A DNA stretch of 7,725 nucleotides from Anaerolineales bacterium UBA1429. Its GTDB lineage: Bacteria > Chloroflexota > Anaerolineae > UBA1429. Within the stretch, counting starts at the first letter, position 1, and the number at the start of each line of letters is the position of its first letter. The DNA is taken from assembly GCA_002329325.1 (NCBI GenBank), contig DCTX01000064.1:13363-21087 (forward strand), in the 5' to 3' direction. Positions 1-7,725 of the stretch are shown in pieces. The notes beneath the pieces are model-generated. The model did not search any database. It was given only the letters and a program-made list of their open reading frames with translations, and had not been told where the DNA came from. The position numbers and the translations under genes were made by a program.

Positions 1-24
1 GGTTCGACTCCCCTCAGCTCCACC
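1..24 (+). ncRNA. ssrA: tmRNA (transfer-messenger RNA), 3' end only
   Basis: The window opens inside the tRNA-like domain of a tmRNA, which rescues ribosomes stalled on broken mRNAs and tags the nascent peptide. Visible are the T loop TTCGACT (3-9), the 3' half of the T stem CCCCT (10-14), the 3' acceptor strand CAGCTCC (15-21) and discriminator A22. The acceptor strand CAGCTCC with discriminator A is the usual bacterial tmRNA end and would pair with a 5' GGGGCTG-type start lying outside the window. The terminal CCA is only partly encoded: C23 C24 are followed by T25, so the last A would be added after transcription. The tag-peptide reading frame and pseudoknots are upstream and not seen. An ordinary tRNA with the same acceptor stem cannot be fully excluded from 24 bases. 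Confidence 0.75.
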
Positions 25-58
25 TGCTAGGTGACGGATCTCGATCAGGTAGATGGAT

Positions 59-90
59 CCCCCCTTGCCCTTGGGCCGGGGGGCTCTTTG
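59..90 (+). terminator. Probable intrinsic terminator of the tmRNA gene
   Basis: A GC-only hairpin lies 35 nt after the tmRNA 3' end. CCCCCC (59-64) pairs with GGGGGG (78-83), and GCCC (67-70) pairs with GGGC (73-76), with a TT/C internal loop and a tight apical loop. It is followed by CTCTTTG (84-90), a short and imperfect T tract. Position and structure fit transcription termination of ssrA, although the poor T tract lowers certainty. Confidence 0.55.
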
Positions 91-270
91 TCTGGAGGTC
101 CTGCCTAGGCAACGGGATCGGGGCGGAGCGGTTCCTCCCTCGCCCGCCCGGTGCTGGCCTCGAAAACATGGGATGTGGGGACTCGACGCCAGGGGGGAAA
201 CAGGCGCTGGGTCCCCAGCCCACCCTAGCATCGGGACACCCAAAATCCCCTAGTCTCCTGGAGGTCTGCC
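91..270 (+). promoter_or_regulatory. leuS upstream region: structured leader with strong ribosome-binding site
   Basis: This 180-nt stretch holds no convincing gene. It contains two clear hairpins. The first is GGGCGG-A-GCG (121-130) pairing with CGC-CCGCCC (141-149), nine pairs with one bulged A. The second is GCTGGG (206-211) pairing with CCCAGC (214-219), where realistic folding opens the innermost pair. Neither is followed by a T run, so neither looks like an intrinsic terminator. A strong Shine-Dalgarno GGAGGT (260-265) sits 5 nt before the leuS ATG and fixes that start. I see no good sigma-70 promoter here. Either the promoter is unrecognisable by eye or leuS is partly transcribed by read-through from ssrA. 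Regulation by the leader is possible but unproven; no T-box consensus was found. Confidence 0.4.
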
Positions 271-3081
<2,811 letters not shown>

Positions 3082-3096
3082 CCAGGTAGCCTAACG

Positions 3097-3153
3097 GGGC
3101 GTTGAGGCGCGGGGATCGTTCCGATCCCCCTCACCTCAGCGCCCTTTTTCTTT
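3097..3153 (+). terminator. Strong intrinsic terminator of leuS
   Basis: An 11-bp outer stem, GGGCGTTGAGG (3097-3107) with CCTCAGCGCCC (3134-3144), contains one T-G wobble. It encloses a perfect 8-bp inner stem GGGGATCG (3111-3118) / CGATCCCC (3122-3129) with a TTC loop. The T-rich tract TTTTTCTTT follows at 3145-3153. It begins 15 nt after the leuS stop. On the minus strand the same hairpin lies 30 nt beyond the stop of the convergent gene, but the flank there is not T-rich, so it should act mainly on leuS transcripts. Confidence 0.9.
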
Positions 3154-3174
3154 GCGTGCGTGCGCCGCAGCTCG

Positions 3175-3630
3175 CTACTTGGGCTGAACGGCGACCCAGA
3201 TGGTGACCGCCGCATCGGGAGACATCGTCTCCGGCGGATAGTACTCCAGGGCCGGCCGCGTATAGTCCTCGACATAGCCGCTGGAAGGCAGCCACTGGCC
3301 ATAGATGGCGCCCCACGTGGGCCCGATGGTCCCCAGGGTACAGTCAAAGCGGGCGTACGTGCCGCCGGGCATGGGCCTCACCTCCAGCCCCTTGGGCGCG
3401 ACAGCATCCGCGCCGACGACCATGCCCGCCATAAAATCCACCCACCCCGGCTGATCGGTTCCATAGTAGACGCCATAGTAGCCCTGCTCGGTGGCCAGGG
3501 CAGCCACGGCTGCCGCGTGCGGATCAAAGCCCTTGCTCCATAACGCCATATAGTCGGCGCTCATGGGCTCGATGCGACTCACCGCGCCCATCACATGGCG
3601 ATCGGGGAGCTGAACGATCTTGGCCTCCAT
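3175..3630 (-). CDS. GyrI-like / AraC effector-binding domain protein, stand-alone
   Basis: The product is 151 residues, the size of a single GyrI-like small-molecule-binding domain (two SHS2 modules, the fold of the BmrR/Rob effector domain). Supporting features are the N-terminal strand MEAKIVQLPDRHVMG, and the C-terminal pattern WGAIYGQWLPSSGY (106-119) followed by PALEYYPPE (126-134) and the last strand AVTIWVAVQP. Glu129 occupies the place of the ligand-pocket acidic residue usual in this family. There is no helix-turn-helix, signal peptide or membrane segment, so it is probably a cytosolic ligand-binding protein; the ligand is unknown. The ATG at 3630 is preferred over an upstream in-frame ATG at 3678 because AGGAG (complement of 3638-3642) lies 7 nt before it, and because the upstream residues do not resemble the family. 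It is convergent with leuS and divergent from xseA. Confidence 0.75.
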   Translation of the reverse strand: MEAKIVQLPDRHVMGAVSRIEPMSADYMALWSKGFDPHAAAVAALATEQGYYGVYYGTDQPGWVDFMAGMVVGADAVAPKGLEVRPMPGGTYARFDCTLGTIGPTWGAIYGQWLPSSGYVEDYTRPALEYYPPETMSPDAAVTIWVAVQPK

Positions 3631-3735
3631 CCCTTGACTCCTCTCGGTGAACAGAAACACCAGCGCGCAGAGGGACACAGTGGCCTGCGCCAGAGATCGG
3701 TAGAGCGTCGATGGACGCGGCGGCCATCTGCTTGC

Positions 3736-3764
3736 AGTCTAGCATGGCTCAGCCCGCCCCTCAA
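3736..3764 (-). promoter_or_regulatory. Candidate sigma-70 promoter for the GyrI-like gene
   Basis: On the minus strand, TTGAGG (complement of 3759-3764) and TAGACT (complement of 3736-3741) are separated by exactly 17 bp. Each hexamer differs from consensus at two positions. Transcription would start near 3729, giving an untranslated leader of about 100 nt before the ATG at 3630. No better pair was seen in the 245-nt region shared with xseA. Called by eye only. Confidence 0.4.
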
Positions 3765-3826
3765 GCGGAACGAAAGAGGGCATACCCGCAGCAAGCGCAG
3801 GGGCGGGCCTTTACACAGTCATTACG

Positions 3827-3856
3827 TCCCTGGCAAAATGCCCACTCCGCCAGGGA
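3827..3856. promoter_or_regulatory. Operator-like inverted repeat over the xseA -35 region
   Basis: TCCCTGGC (3827-3834) and GCCAGGGA (3849-3856) form a perfect 8-bp inverted repeat with a 14-bp spacer, so the half-sites are centred 22 bp apart, about two helical turns. The element spans roughly -49 to -20 relative to the predicted xseA transcription start and covers the place of a -35 box, where no recognisable -35 hexamer exists. This is where a dimeric repressor or activator would bind. No regulator family could be assigned from the half-site. Confidence 0.4.
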
Positions 3857-3860
3857 AATA

Positions 3861-3869
3861 TGCTATAAT
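3861..3869 (+). promoter_or_regulatory. Extended -10 promoter of xseAB, probably giving a leaderless mRNA
   Basis: TGCTATAAT is a perfect extended -10 element: TG, one base, then consensus TATAAT (3864-3869). The hexamer 17 bp upstream (CCCACT, 3841-3846) is not a -35 box, as is common for extended -10 promoters. Transcription would begin about 6-7 nt after TATAAT, at 3875-3876, which is the A of the xseA start codon. Confidence 0.7.
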
Positions 3870-3875
3870 GGCGGC

Positions 3876-5111
3876 ATGTGGGTGAGATCGGTAAGTCAAG
3901 TAACCCGGCATATCAAGTCCCTTATTGATGGCGACCCGGAGCTGAGCAACTTTTGGGTCAGGGGCGAGGTATCCAACTTTCAACGCGCATCCTCGGGGCA
4001 CTGCTATTTCACCCTCAAGGATAGCGAGAGTGAGCTGCGCGCCGTCATGTGGCGCAACACTGCTGCTCAGCAGAACTGGCTCCCGAGCCAAGGCGATCTG
4101 GTGGACGCCTATGGCTCGGTCTCGGTGTATGAGCGCGGCGGCGCCTACCAGTTCTACGCCGAGAGCCTGGAGCCGGTGGGCGAAGGGGCGCTCTGGGAGG
4201 AGTTCCAGCGCCTGAAAGTGCGCCTCGAGGCGGAGGGCCTCTTTCAGGATGAGCGCAAGCGACCGTTGCCCAGGTGGCCACGCCGTATCGGCGTTGTGAC
4301 CTCGCCCACGGGGGCGGCCTGGCGAGATATCATGCGGGTGGTGGCCGAGCGCTATCCCCTGGCAGAGTTGGTGCTGGCGCCAACCCTGGTCCAGGGCAGC
4401 GAGGCGCCGCAACAGATCGTGGAGGCCATCCAGCGCATCAATCGGGAGCCGAACATAGACGTCCTGATCGTGGCGCGTGGAGGCGGCTCCCTCGAGGACC
4501 TGTGGGCCTTTAATGACGAAGGCGTCGCCCGCGCGCTGGCTGCTTCGCGGGTTCCTGTTGTTTCCGGCGTGGGCCACGAGACCGATGTGACCATCGCAGA
4601 TCTCGTGGCGGACGTGCGGGCGCCTACGCCCAGCGGGGCCGCCGCCATCGTAACGCCGGATCGCATCGTGTTGCGCGAGCAGGTGCGCCTGGGCCTGGAG
4701 AGCCTGCACGCCAGCATGGGCCGACGCCTCGCCGAATGGCTGCGCGAGCTGCGCCAGGCGGAACGCCTGCTGGCCCTGCATCACCCGCGCCGCACCATTG
4801 CCGAGCAGCGGCAGCGCCTGGATCAGACGGTGGAACGCATGGGGCGCGCCATCAGGCAGCGCCTGGCCCTGGGCCGCTCGCGCACGGCGGCCTGCAGCGC
4901 CCGGCTGGAGGCCCTCAGCCCGCGCCTTGTGCTGGAGAGAGGATACGCTGTGGTGGAGCATGCCGCGACGGGGCGTCGCCTTGTGCGCGTATCTCAGGCC
5001 CGCCCGGCGGATGCGCTACGGATCCACCTACGCGATGGACAGGTGGATGCCGCGGTAACAGGGATTCGCCCGCTCGTCGGCGCTCAAACACCTGCCGAGG
5101 GCGAGTGCTGA
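3876..5111 (+). CDS. xseA: Exodeoxyribonuclease VII large subunit
   Basis: This is the catalytic subunit of exonuclease VII, a cytoplasmic metal-independent nuclease that degrades single-stranded DNA from both ends and acts in mismatch and damage repair with XseB. The product is 411 residues, somewhat shorter than E. coli XseA (456). An N-terminal OB-fold DNA-binding domain lies at about 1-100 (SVSQVTRHIKSL; FWVRGEVSNF). The catalytic domain carries GVVTSPTGAAWRDI (139-152), ARGGGSLEDLW (200-210) and SGVGHETDVTIADLVAD (230-246). D151, R201, H234 and D237 match the E. coli catalytic residues D155, R205, H238 and D241 at a constant offset. A helical, coiled-coil-like region spans about 265-345, then SPRLVLERGYAVV (348-360). 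The ATG at 3876 is chosen because the family N-terminus begins there. The open frame extends upstream to 3711, but those residues are unlike XseA and lie across the promoter. No Shine-Dalgarno is present. It is in an operon with xseB, 30 nt downstream. Confidence 0.95.
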   Translation: MWVRSVSQVTRHIKSLIDGDPELSNFWVRGEVSNFQRASSGHCYFTLKDSESELRAVMWRNTAAQQNWLPSQGDLVDAYGSVSVYERGGAYQFYAESLEPVGEGALWEEFQRLKVRLEAEGLFQDERKRPLPRWPRRIGVVTSPTGAAWRDIMRVVAERYPLAELVLAPTLVQGSEAPQQIVEAIQRINREPNIDVLIVARGGGSLEDLWAFNDEGVARALAASRVPVVSGVGHETDVTIADLVADVRAPTPSGAAAIVTPDRIVLREQVRLGLESLHASMGRRLAEWLRELRQAERLLALHHPRRTIAEQRQRLDQTVERMGRAIRQRLALGRSRTAACSARLEALSPRLVLERGYAVVEHAATGRRLVRVSQARPADALRIHLRDGQVDAAVTGIRPLVGAQTPAEGEC

Positions 5112-5141
5112 AAACTGGAGAAAGGAGCATCTGGGGGGAGT

Positions 5142-5369
5142 ATGAACGTCGAGGATATCCGATCGTTGAGTTTCGAAGATTCCTACGATCGCCTCGAAGA
5201 GGTGATCAAACGACTCGAGGATGGAGAGCTGAGCCTGGAGGAATCGGTCGCCCTCTATGAGGAGGGGGTCCAGCTCGCCAGGCATTGCGGCGACAAACTG
5301 GATGATGCCGAACTGCGGGTAAGCGGCTTGCTGCACGAGGCCGCCGAAGAACAGGAATCCGCCCGCTAG
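5142..5369 (+). CDS. xseB: Exodeoxyribonuclease VII small subunit
   Basis: This is the non-catalytic partner of XseA; several small subunits bind each large subunit's helical region to form active exonuclease VII. The 75-residue product (E. coli has 80) is almost entirely helical. It shows the family pattern LSFEDSYDRLEEVIKRLEDG, then ELSLEESVALYEEGVQLAR and a short acidic tail. It follows xseA by 30 nt, and no promoter is visible in the gap, so the two are co-transcribed. The G-rich run GGGGGGAG (5133-5140) ends one base before the ATG, unusually close. The better-formed AAAGGAG (5121-5127) is 14 nt away, somewhat far. Either could serve the ATG. A TTG codon within LSF would be an alternative but less likely start. 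Confidence 0.93.
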   Translation: MNVEDIRSLSFEDSYDRLEEVIKRLEDGELSLEESVALYEEGVQLARHCGDKLDDAELRVSGLLHEAAEEQESAR

Positions 5370-5433
5370 AGGCACGCCCGGATCGGCGCCTCCTTGGCGC
5401 AACCCATACGGCTCCGACGGGGCCTGCTCGCCG

Positions 5434-5453
5434 ACCGAGCCCGGCGGCTCGGT
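5434..5453. other. Perfect hairpin in the xseB / kinase convergent gap
   Basis: ACCGAGCC (5434-5441) and GGCTCGGT (5446-5453) pair perfectly around a CGGC tetraloop, 65 nt after the xseB stop. No T tract follows on either strand, so it is not a standard intrinsic terminator. It may be a 3' stabilising structure or a T-poor terminator. A smaller hairpin, GCGCC (5386-5390) / GGCGC (5396-5400), lies closer to xseB. No gene was seen in 5370-5549. Confidence 0.45.
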
Positions 5454-5486
5454 GGCCTTCTGGACCCGTCCCTCCGCCTCTCCCAT

Positions 5487-5532
5487 CGCTCCCTGGCCTG
5501 CCCCCAGCACGCCCGAGGAGCGCTTTTTCTTT
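5487..5532 (+). terminator. Possible intrinsic terminator of xseAB
   Basis: CGCTCC (5487-5492) pairs with GGAGCG (5517-5522), stacked on CTGG (5493-5496) / CCAG (5504-5507), and leads directly into C plus TTTTTCTTT (5524-5532). This is the same T tract sequence as at the leuS terminator. The stem has an unpaired 9-nt bulge, so it is weaker than that terminator. It sits about 120-160 nt after xseB and just before the end of the convergent kinase gene. Confidence 0.35.
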
Positions 5533-5549
5533 CCCCGCTTGCCCGATCC

Positions 5550-7445
5550 CTATTCTCCCGGCGCTCCTGTCGGCTTGAGAGGCAGCGTCGGCAGCGGCGT
5601 CTCCGTCGGCGTAGGCGTGGGCCCGACGGGCGTCTCGGACGCCGTTGGCGTGGGCGTGACGCTGGGTGTCAGCGTCTCCGTCGGCGTACCCGTCGCGCTC
5701 GGCGTCAACGTGATGGTCGGCGTGCGCGTGATGGTGGGCGTGCGCGTCCAGGTGGGCACCAGGGTCCAGGTGGGACGGCGCGTCCACGTGGGCGAAGGCG
5801 TGCGGGTGGGCGTGCGCGATAGGCTCGGGGTGGACGTGCCCACGGCCGGCGTCCAGGTCGGGCGCAGGGTAAAGGTAGGACGCGGCGTGGGCGTGTCGGC
5901 GGGAGAGCCCGGCCTCGTGGGGGAGAGCCGCGTAGGCTCCCGCTCAAAGACGCTGGCCGTCACCGTGGAGGTGGGCGTCGCCTCGAGCATGATCACGCTG
6001 AGGTCATAGGTGCGCTCCGTGCCATACCGATCCTGGTTGTAGACGGTGATCTGGGCCGTGCCGTCCTCCGGCGCGGTGAACTCGACCTGCGAGGCCAGGG
6101 TGCCGGGGACGACGTCGTCATTGGCGAACACCCGATCCCCCACCACAACCTCGAGCCGCGTATCGACGCCAATGGCCAGGTTCGACGTGGAGACGAGATA
6201 GGCGCTGCCGGCCTTGACGCGGAATACCACGCTATGGGCGACGCCCTCACGATCGAATACCCACGTCTGCCGTTCGCCGATGGAGATCGAGGCGGGCAGA
6301 TCGCCCTCGGCGTGACGCAGCTCCGTCGCCCCTTGCACCAAAGGCTCCACGCTCGATGGTGCCCCCTCGGCTCGCAACGCGATGGTGGCTTGCTCCTGCG
6401 GCGAACCCACCAGCAACGCCTGGCGCACATCCTCGGAGGCGGGCAAGAGGGCCAGCCCCTCCTGGGGGGTGACGGTCAGCGTGGGCGCCTCGCCGGAACC
6501 CACGGCCAGGGGCAACTCCCGCAGCGCGCTGCCGATGCGATAGACGCCGATCATGAGCACCAGGGCGCAGGCCGCAGCGGCCACGGTCAGCAGCCGGCGC
6601 GTCGGGATCCCCTGCAGCAGGATGCCCAGTTGGCCCAGGGTGCTCTGGTCGCGCACATGCTCCAGGTCGCGGCACAGCTCTGCCGCCGTCTGGTAGCGCT
6701 GGGCGGGGTCCTCTTCCAGCGCCTTGAGCACGATGCGGCTGAGGGCCAGGGGCACATGGGGAACCAGGTGGTGCGGCGGCACCCGGTTGCGAACATAGAG
6801 CACGCCGGTGAGCATCTCGTACAGCACGAGGCCCAGGGCGTAGAGATCGGAGCGTTGGTCGAGGTATCCTCGGGAGGTGGCCTGCTCGGGCGACTTGTAA
6901 GCGGGGGTGCCGGGGTGCTCGGTCGTCTCCTGGGTGCGCAAGGTCTCGCGGCCCACCTGCGCCACGCCAAAATCGGTCAGCTTGGCATGCCCATCGGCCC
7001 CGATCAGGATGTTGCTGGGCTTGATGTCGCGGTGCACAATGTCGTAGCGGTAGATCGCCTCGATGGCGTGGGCGATATCCAGCGCGATGCTCACCGCCCG
7101 ACCGACATCCAGCGGCCCGTCCTTCAGGATCTCCCGCAGGCTGCCGCCCTCGACATACTCGGTGATCAGGTAGAGGTTCCCCTCGGCGTCGGTCTCTAGC
7201 GCATAGGTAGTCACCACGTTGGGGTGCGCGATATGACTGACGACCTGGGCCTCTTTGGCGAAGCGATGCTGATAGTCGCGCCACTCCTCCGGAGACGCGT
7301 CGGCCTTGCGCCCCAGCAGCTCCTTGATCGCCACGGGGCGATCCATGGCCTCATCATAGGCTCTGTAGACCTGGCCAAACCCGCCCTGGCCAATGACGGT
7401 CTCGATCCTGTATTTGCCGACCAGCATATCACCCGGGCTTAGCAC
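5550..7445 (-). CDS. Membrane Ser/Thr protein kinase (PknB-like) with outer PPC-like domain and Thr-Pro tail
   Basis: This 631-residue Hanks-type kinase is predicted to sense outside the cell and phosphorylate proteins inside. Kinase domain at about 12-265: Gly loop GQGGFGQV (19-26), catalytic K41 in VAIK, E65, catalytic loop HRDIKPSN (138-145, D140), DFG (158-160), GTPAYKSPE (179-187) and a Thr-rich activation loop (T169, T171, T174, T175). All catalytic residues are present. A single membrane helix lies at about 285-304 (LLTVAAAACALVLMIGVYRI). Outside is a linker, then at about 383-486 a beta-rich domain resembling the bacterial pre-peptidase C-terminal (PPC) fold (DTRLEVVV, ANDDV, TYDLSVI), in place of PASTA repeats. 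The last 144 residues are Thr/Pro-rich. Start is GTG at 7445, because AGAGGT (complement of 7451-7456) lies 5 nt upstream; the in-frame ATG six codons later has no such site. The gene stands alone, behind its own promoter. Confidence 0.93.
   Translation of the reverse strand: MLSPGDMLVGKYRIETVIGQGGFGQVYRAYDEAMDRPVAIKELLGRKADASPEEWRDYQHRFAKEAQVVSHIAHPNVVTTYALETDAEGNLYLITEYVEGGSLREILKDGPLDVGRAVSIALDIAHAIEAIYRYDIVHRDIKPSNILIGADGHAKLTDFGVAQVGRETLRTQETTEHPGTPAYKSPEQATSRGYLDQRSDLYALGLVLYEMLTGVLYVRNRVPPHHLVPHVPLALSRIVLKALEEDPAQRYQTAAELCRDLEHVRDQSTLGQLGILLQGIPTRRLLTVAAAACALVLMIGVYRIGSALRELPLAVGSGEAPTLTVTPQEGLALLPASEDVRQALLVGSPQEQATIALRAEGAPSSVEPLVQGATELRHAEGDLPASISIGERQTWVFDREGVAHSVVFRVKAGSAYLVSTSNLAIGVDTRLEVVVGDRVFANDDVVPGTLASQVEFTAPEDGTAQITVYNQDRYGTERTYDLSVIMLEATPTSTVTASVFEREPTRLSPTRPGSPADTPTPRPTFTLRPTWTPAVGTSTPSLSRTPTRTPSPTWTRRPTWTLVPTWTRTPTITRTPTITLTPSATGTPTETLTPSVTPTPTASETPVGPTPTPTETPLPTLPLKPTGAPGE
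5589..5870 (-). repeat. Degenerate Thr-Pro-coding tandem repeat at the kinase C-terminus
   Basis: On the minus strand this DNA is a run of short irregular units coding for TPT, TPS, TRTP and PTWT (kinase residues about 526-619). On the plus strand it appears as GGCGTG/GGCGTC steps. The PTWT unit recurs four times (529-532, 552-555, 558-561, 564-567), and RTPTI units follow. Such tails in surface proteins are taken to be extended, wall-crossing or glycosylated spacers; that role is inference here. Long open frames on the opposite strand in this region are by-products of the repeat. Confidence 0.8.
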
Positions 7446-7490
7446 CAGAGACCTCTCCCCATGAGCGTGCCAGTGCCGCGACGTGAGCCC

Positions 7491-7519
7491 AGTATAGCAT
7501 CTGCGCAGAGAGATGGCAA
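7491..7519 (-). promoter_or_regulatory. Strong sigma-70 promoter of the kinase gene
   Basis: On the minus strand, TTGCCA (complement of 7514-7519) and TATACT (complement of 7491-7496) are spaced exactly 17 bp, and TG-C precedes the -10 to make it an extended -10. Transcription would start near 7484, giving an untranslated leader of about 39 nt that includes the Shine-Dalgarno. The spacer contains the palindrome CTGCGCAG (7501-7508), which could be chance. Confidence 0.75.
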
Positions 7520-7559
7520 TCGATCCGCACAGAATCGCCCCGCTGCGGAGGGGTGGACG

Positions 7560-7616
7560 GCCCTCACCCCGGCGTTGCTCACGCTGGCGGCGCGTGACGC
7601 CCGTAGGGGTGAGGGC
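7560..7616. repeat. Intergenic palindromic repeat element, copy 1
   Basis: An almost fully paired element. GCCCTCACCCC (7560-7570) pairs with GGGGTGAGGGC (7606-7616), GGCGT (7571-7575) with ACGCC (7597-7601), and CACGC (7580-7584) with GCGTG (7592-7596). Two 4-nt bulges and a 7-nt loop remain. The 3' portion together with its flank (7591-7629) is repeated at 7687-7725 with 36 of 39 bases identical. It lies upstream of the kinase promoter, outside any gene. It resembles REP/MITE-like intergenic repeats; no transposase is visible. Confidence 0.7.
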
Positions 7617-7630
7617 GACCAGGGGGCATG

Positions 7631-7725
7631 GCCCTCTCCCCCCGTCCCCCCCTGCGTGCGGGAGTGGGGCGCAATCGCGCTGGTTACGCGTGACGCCCGT
7701 GGGGGTGAGGGCGACCAGGACGCAT
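7631..7725. repeat. Intergenic palindromic repeat element, copy 2 (may continue past the window)
   Basis: A second, more diverged copy. GCCCTCTCCCCC (7631-7642) pairs with GGGGGTGAGGGC (7701-7712) with one mismatch. The segment 7687-7725 matches 7591-7629 at 36 of 39 positions, a period of 96 bases. The middle of the element has diverged from copy 1. The window ends at its edge, so further copies may follow. Confidence 0.6.

Noticed and set aside
53..253. Leucine-rich leader peptide upstream of leuS (five Leu in the first 17 codons)
   Set aside because: It begins just before, and reads through, the probable ssrA terminator; it has no ribosome-binding site, runs on for 66 codons without the layout of an attenuator, and is most likely chance in GC-rich DNA.
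91..270. T-box riboswitch controlling leuS
   Set aside because: No AGGGTGGNACCGCG-type antiterminator sequence and no T-run terminator before the ATG; only a weak G-rich resemblance around 120-135.
3631..3678. Longer form of the GyrI-like protein starting at 3678
   Set aside because: AGGAG lies 7 nt before the internal ATG at 3630, and the family N-terminus begins there; the extra 16 residues are not a convincing signal peptide.
3711..3875. 55-residue N-terminal extension of XseA from an ATG at 3711
   Set aside because: The extension has no XseA similarity, crosses the promoter and inverted repeat, and would place the start outside the transcript predicted from the extended -10.
3822..4961. 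379-codon open frame antisense to xseA
   Set aside because: Shadow of xseA with no recognisable domain and no promoter or ribosome-binding site.
5452..6009. Plus-strand open frame coding a Gly-Val repeat protein
   Set aside because: It is the reverse complement of the Thr-Pro-coding tail of the kinase; the GV repeats are what TP codons give on the other strand.
6234..7199. 321-codon plus-strand open frame opposite the kinase domain
   Set aside because: The opposite strand encodes a complete kinase with all catalytic motifs; this frame shows none.
7439..7462. Seven-codon upstream frame (ATG at 7462 to TAA) overlapping the kinase GTG start on the minus strand
   Set aside because: It has no ribosome-binding site of its own, since the Shine-Dalgarno lies inside it, so it is probably coincidence.
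7591..7725. CRISPR-like direct repeats (39 nt, 96-nt period)
   Set aside because: Only two copies are visible, each forms one half of a larger hairpin with its own left arm, and the intervening sequence is itself related to the repeat rather than a unique spacer.

Overview
The window is GC-rich bacterial chromosome with housekeeping genes. It most likely comes from the phylum Chloroflexota (lineage near Anaerolineae, Thermoflexia or Thermomicrobia). This is an inference from three signs: a LeuRS variant with the unusual 'PYTSGDLHIGH' signature and a large extra domain, a membrane Ser/Thr kinase ending in a long Thr-Pro low-complexity tail, and intergenic palindromes of the 'CCCTCACCCC...GGGGTGAGGG' kind. 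I could not run a search to confirm the lineage.

Layout. Positions 1-24 are the 3' end of a tmRNA (ssrA), followed by its probable terminator. After a structured leader of about 180 nt comes leuS (271-3081, +), which closes with a textbook intrinsic terminator (3097-3153). Convergent to it is a small GyrI-like/AraC effector-binding-fold protein (3175-3630, -) with its own promoter. From the shared upstream region the exonuclease VII operon xseA-xseB (3876-5369, +) is read divergently. Its promoter has a perfect extended -10 placed so that the transcript should start at, or within a base or two of, the xseA ATG, so it would be leaderless. An 8-bp inverted repeat overlaps the position of the -35 box. 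xseB faces a convergent membrane Ser/Thr protein kinase (5550-7445, -) with a strong promoter at 7491-7519. The window ends in at least two degenerate copies of a hairpin-forming intergenic repeat.

Functionally these are independent units: ribosome rescue (tmRNA), leucyl-tRNA charging (LeuRS), a stand-alone ligand-binding domain of unknown ligand, single-strand DNA degradation in repair (XseA/XseB, two subunits of one enzyme), and transmembrane signalling (kinase). No mobile element, CRISPR array or defence system is visible. The points most worth a second look are the roughly 130-residue domain inserted in the LeuRS editing region, the leaderless xseAB promoter with its operator-like palindrome, the kinase's outer-domain/Thr-Pro-tail architecture, and the terminal repeat elements.
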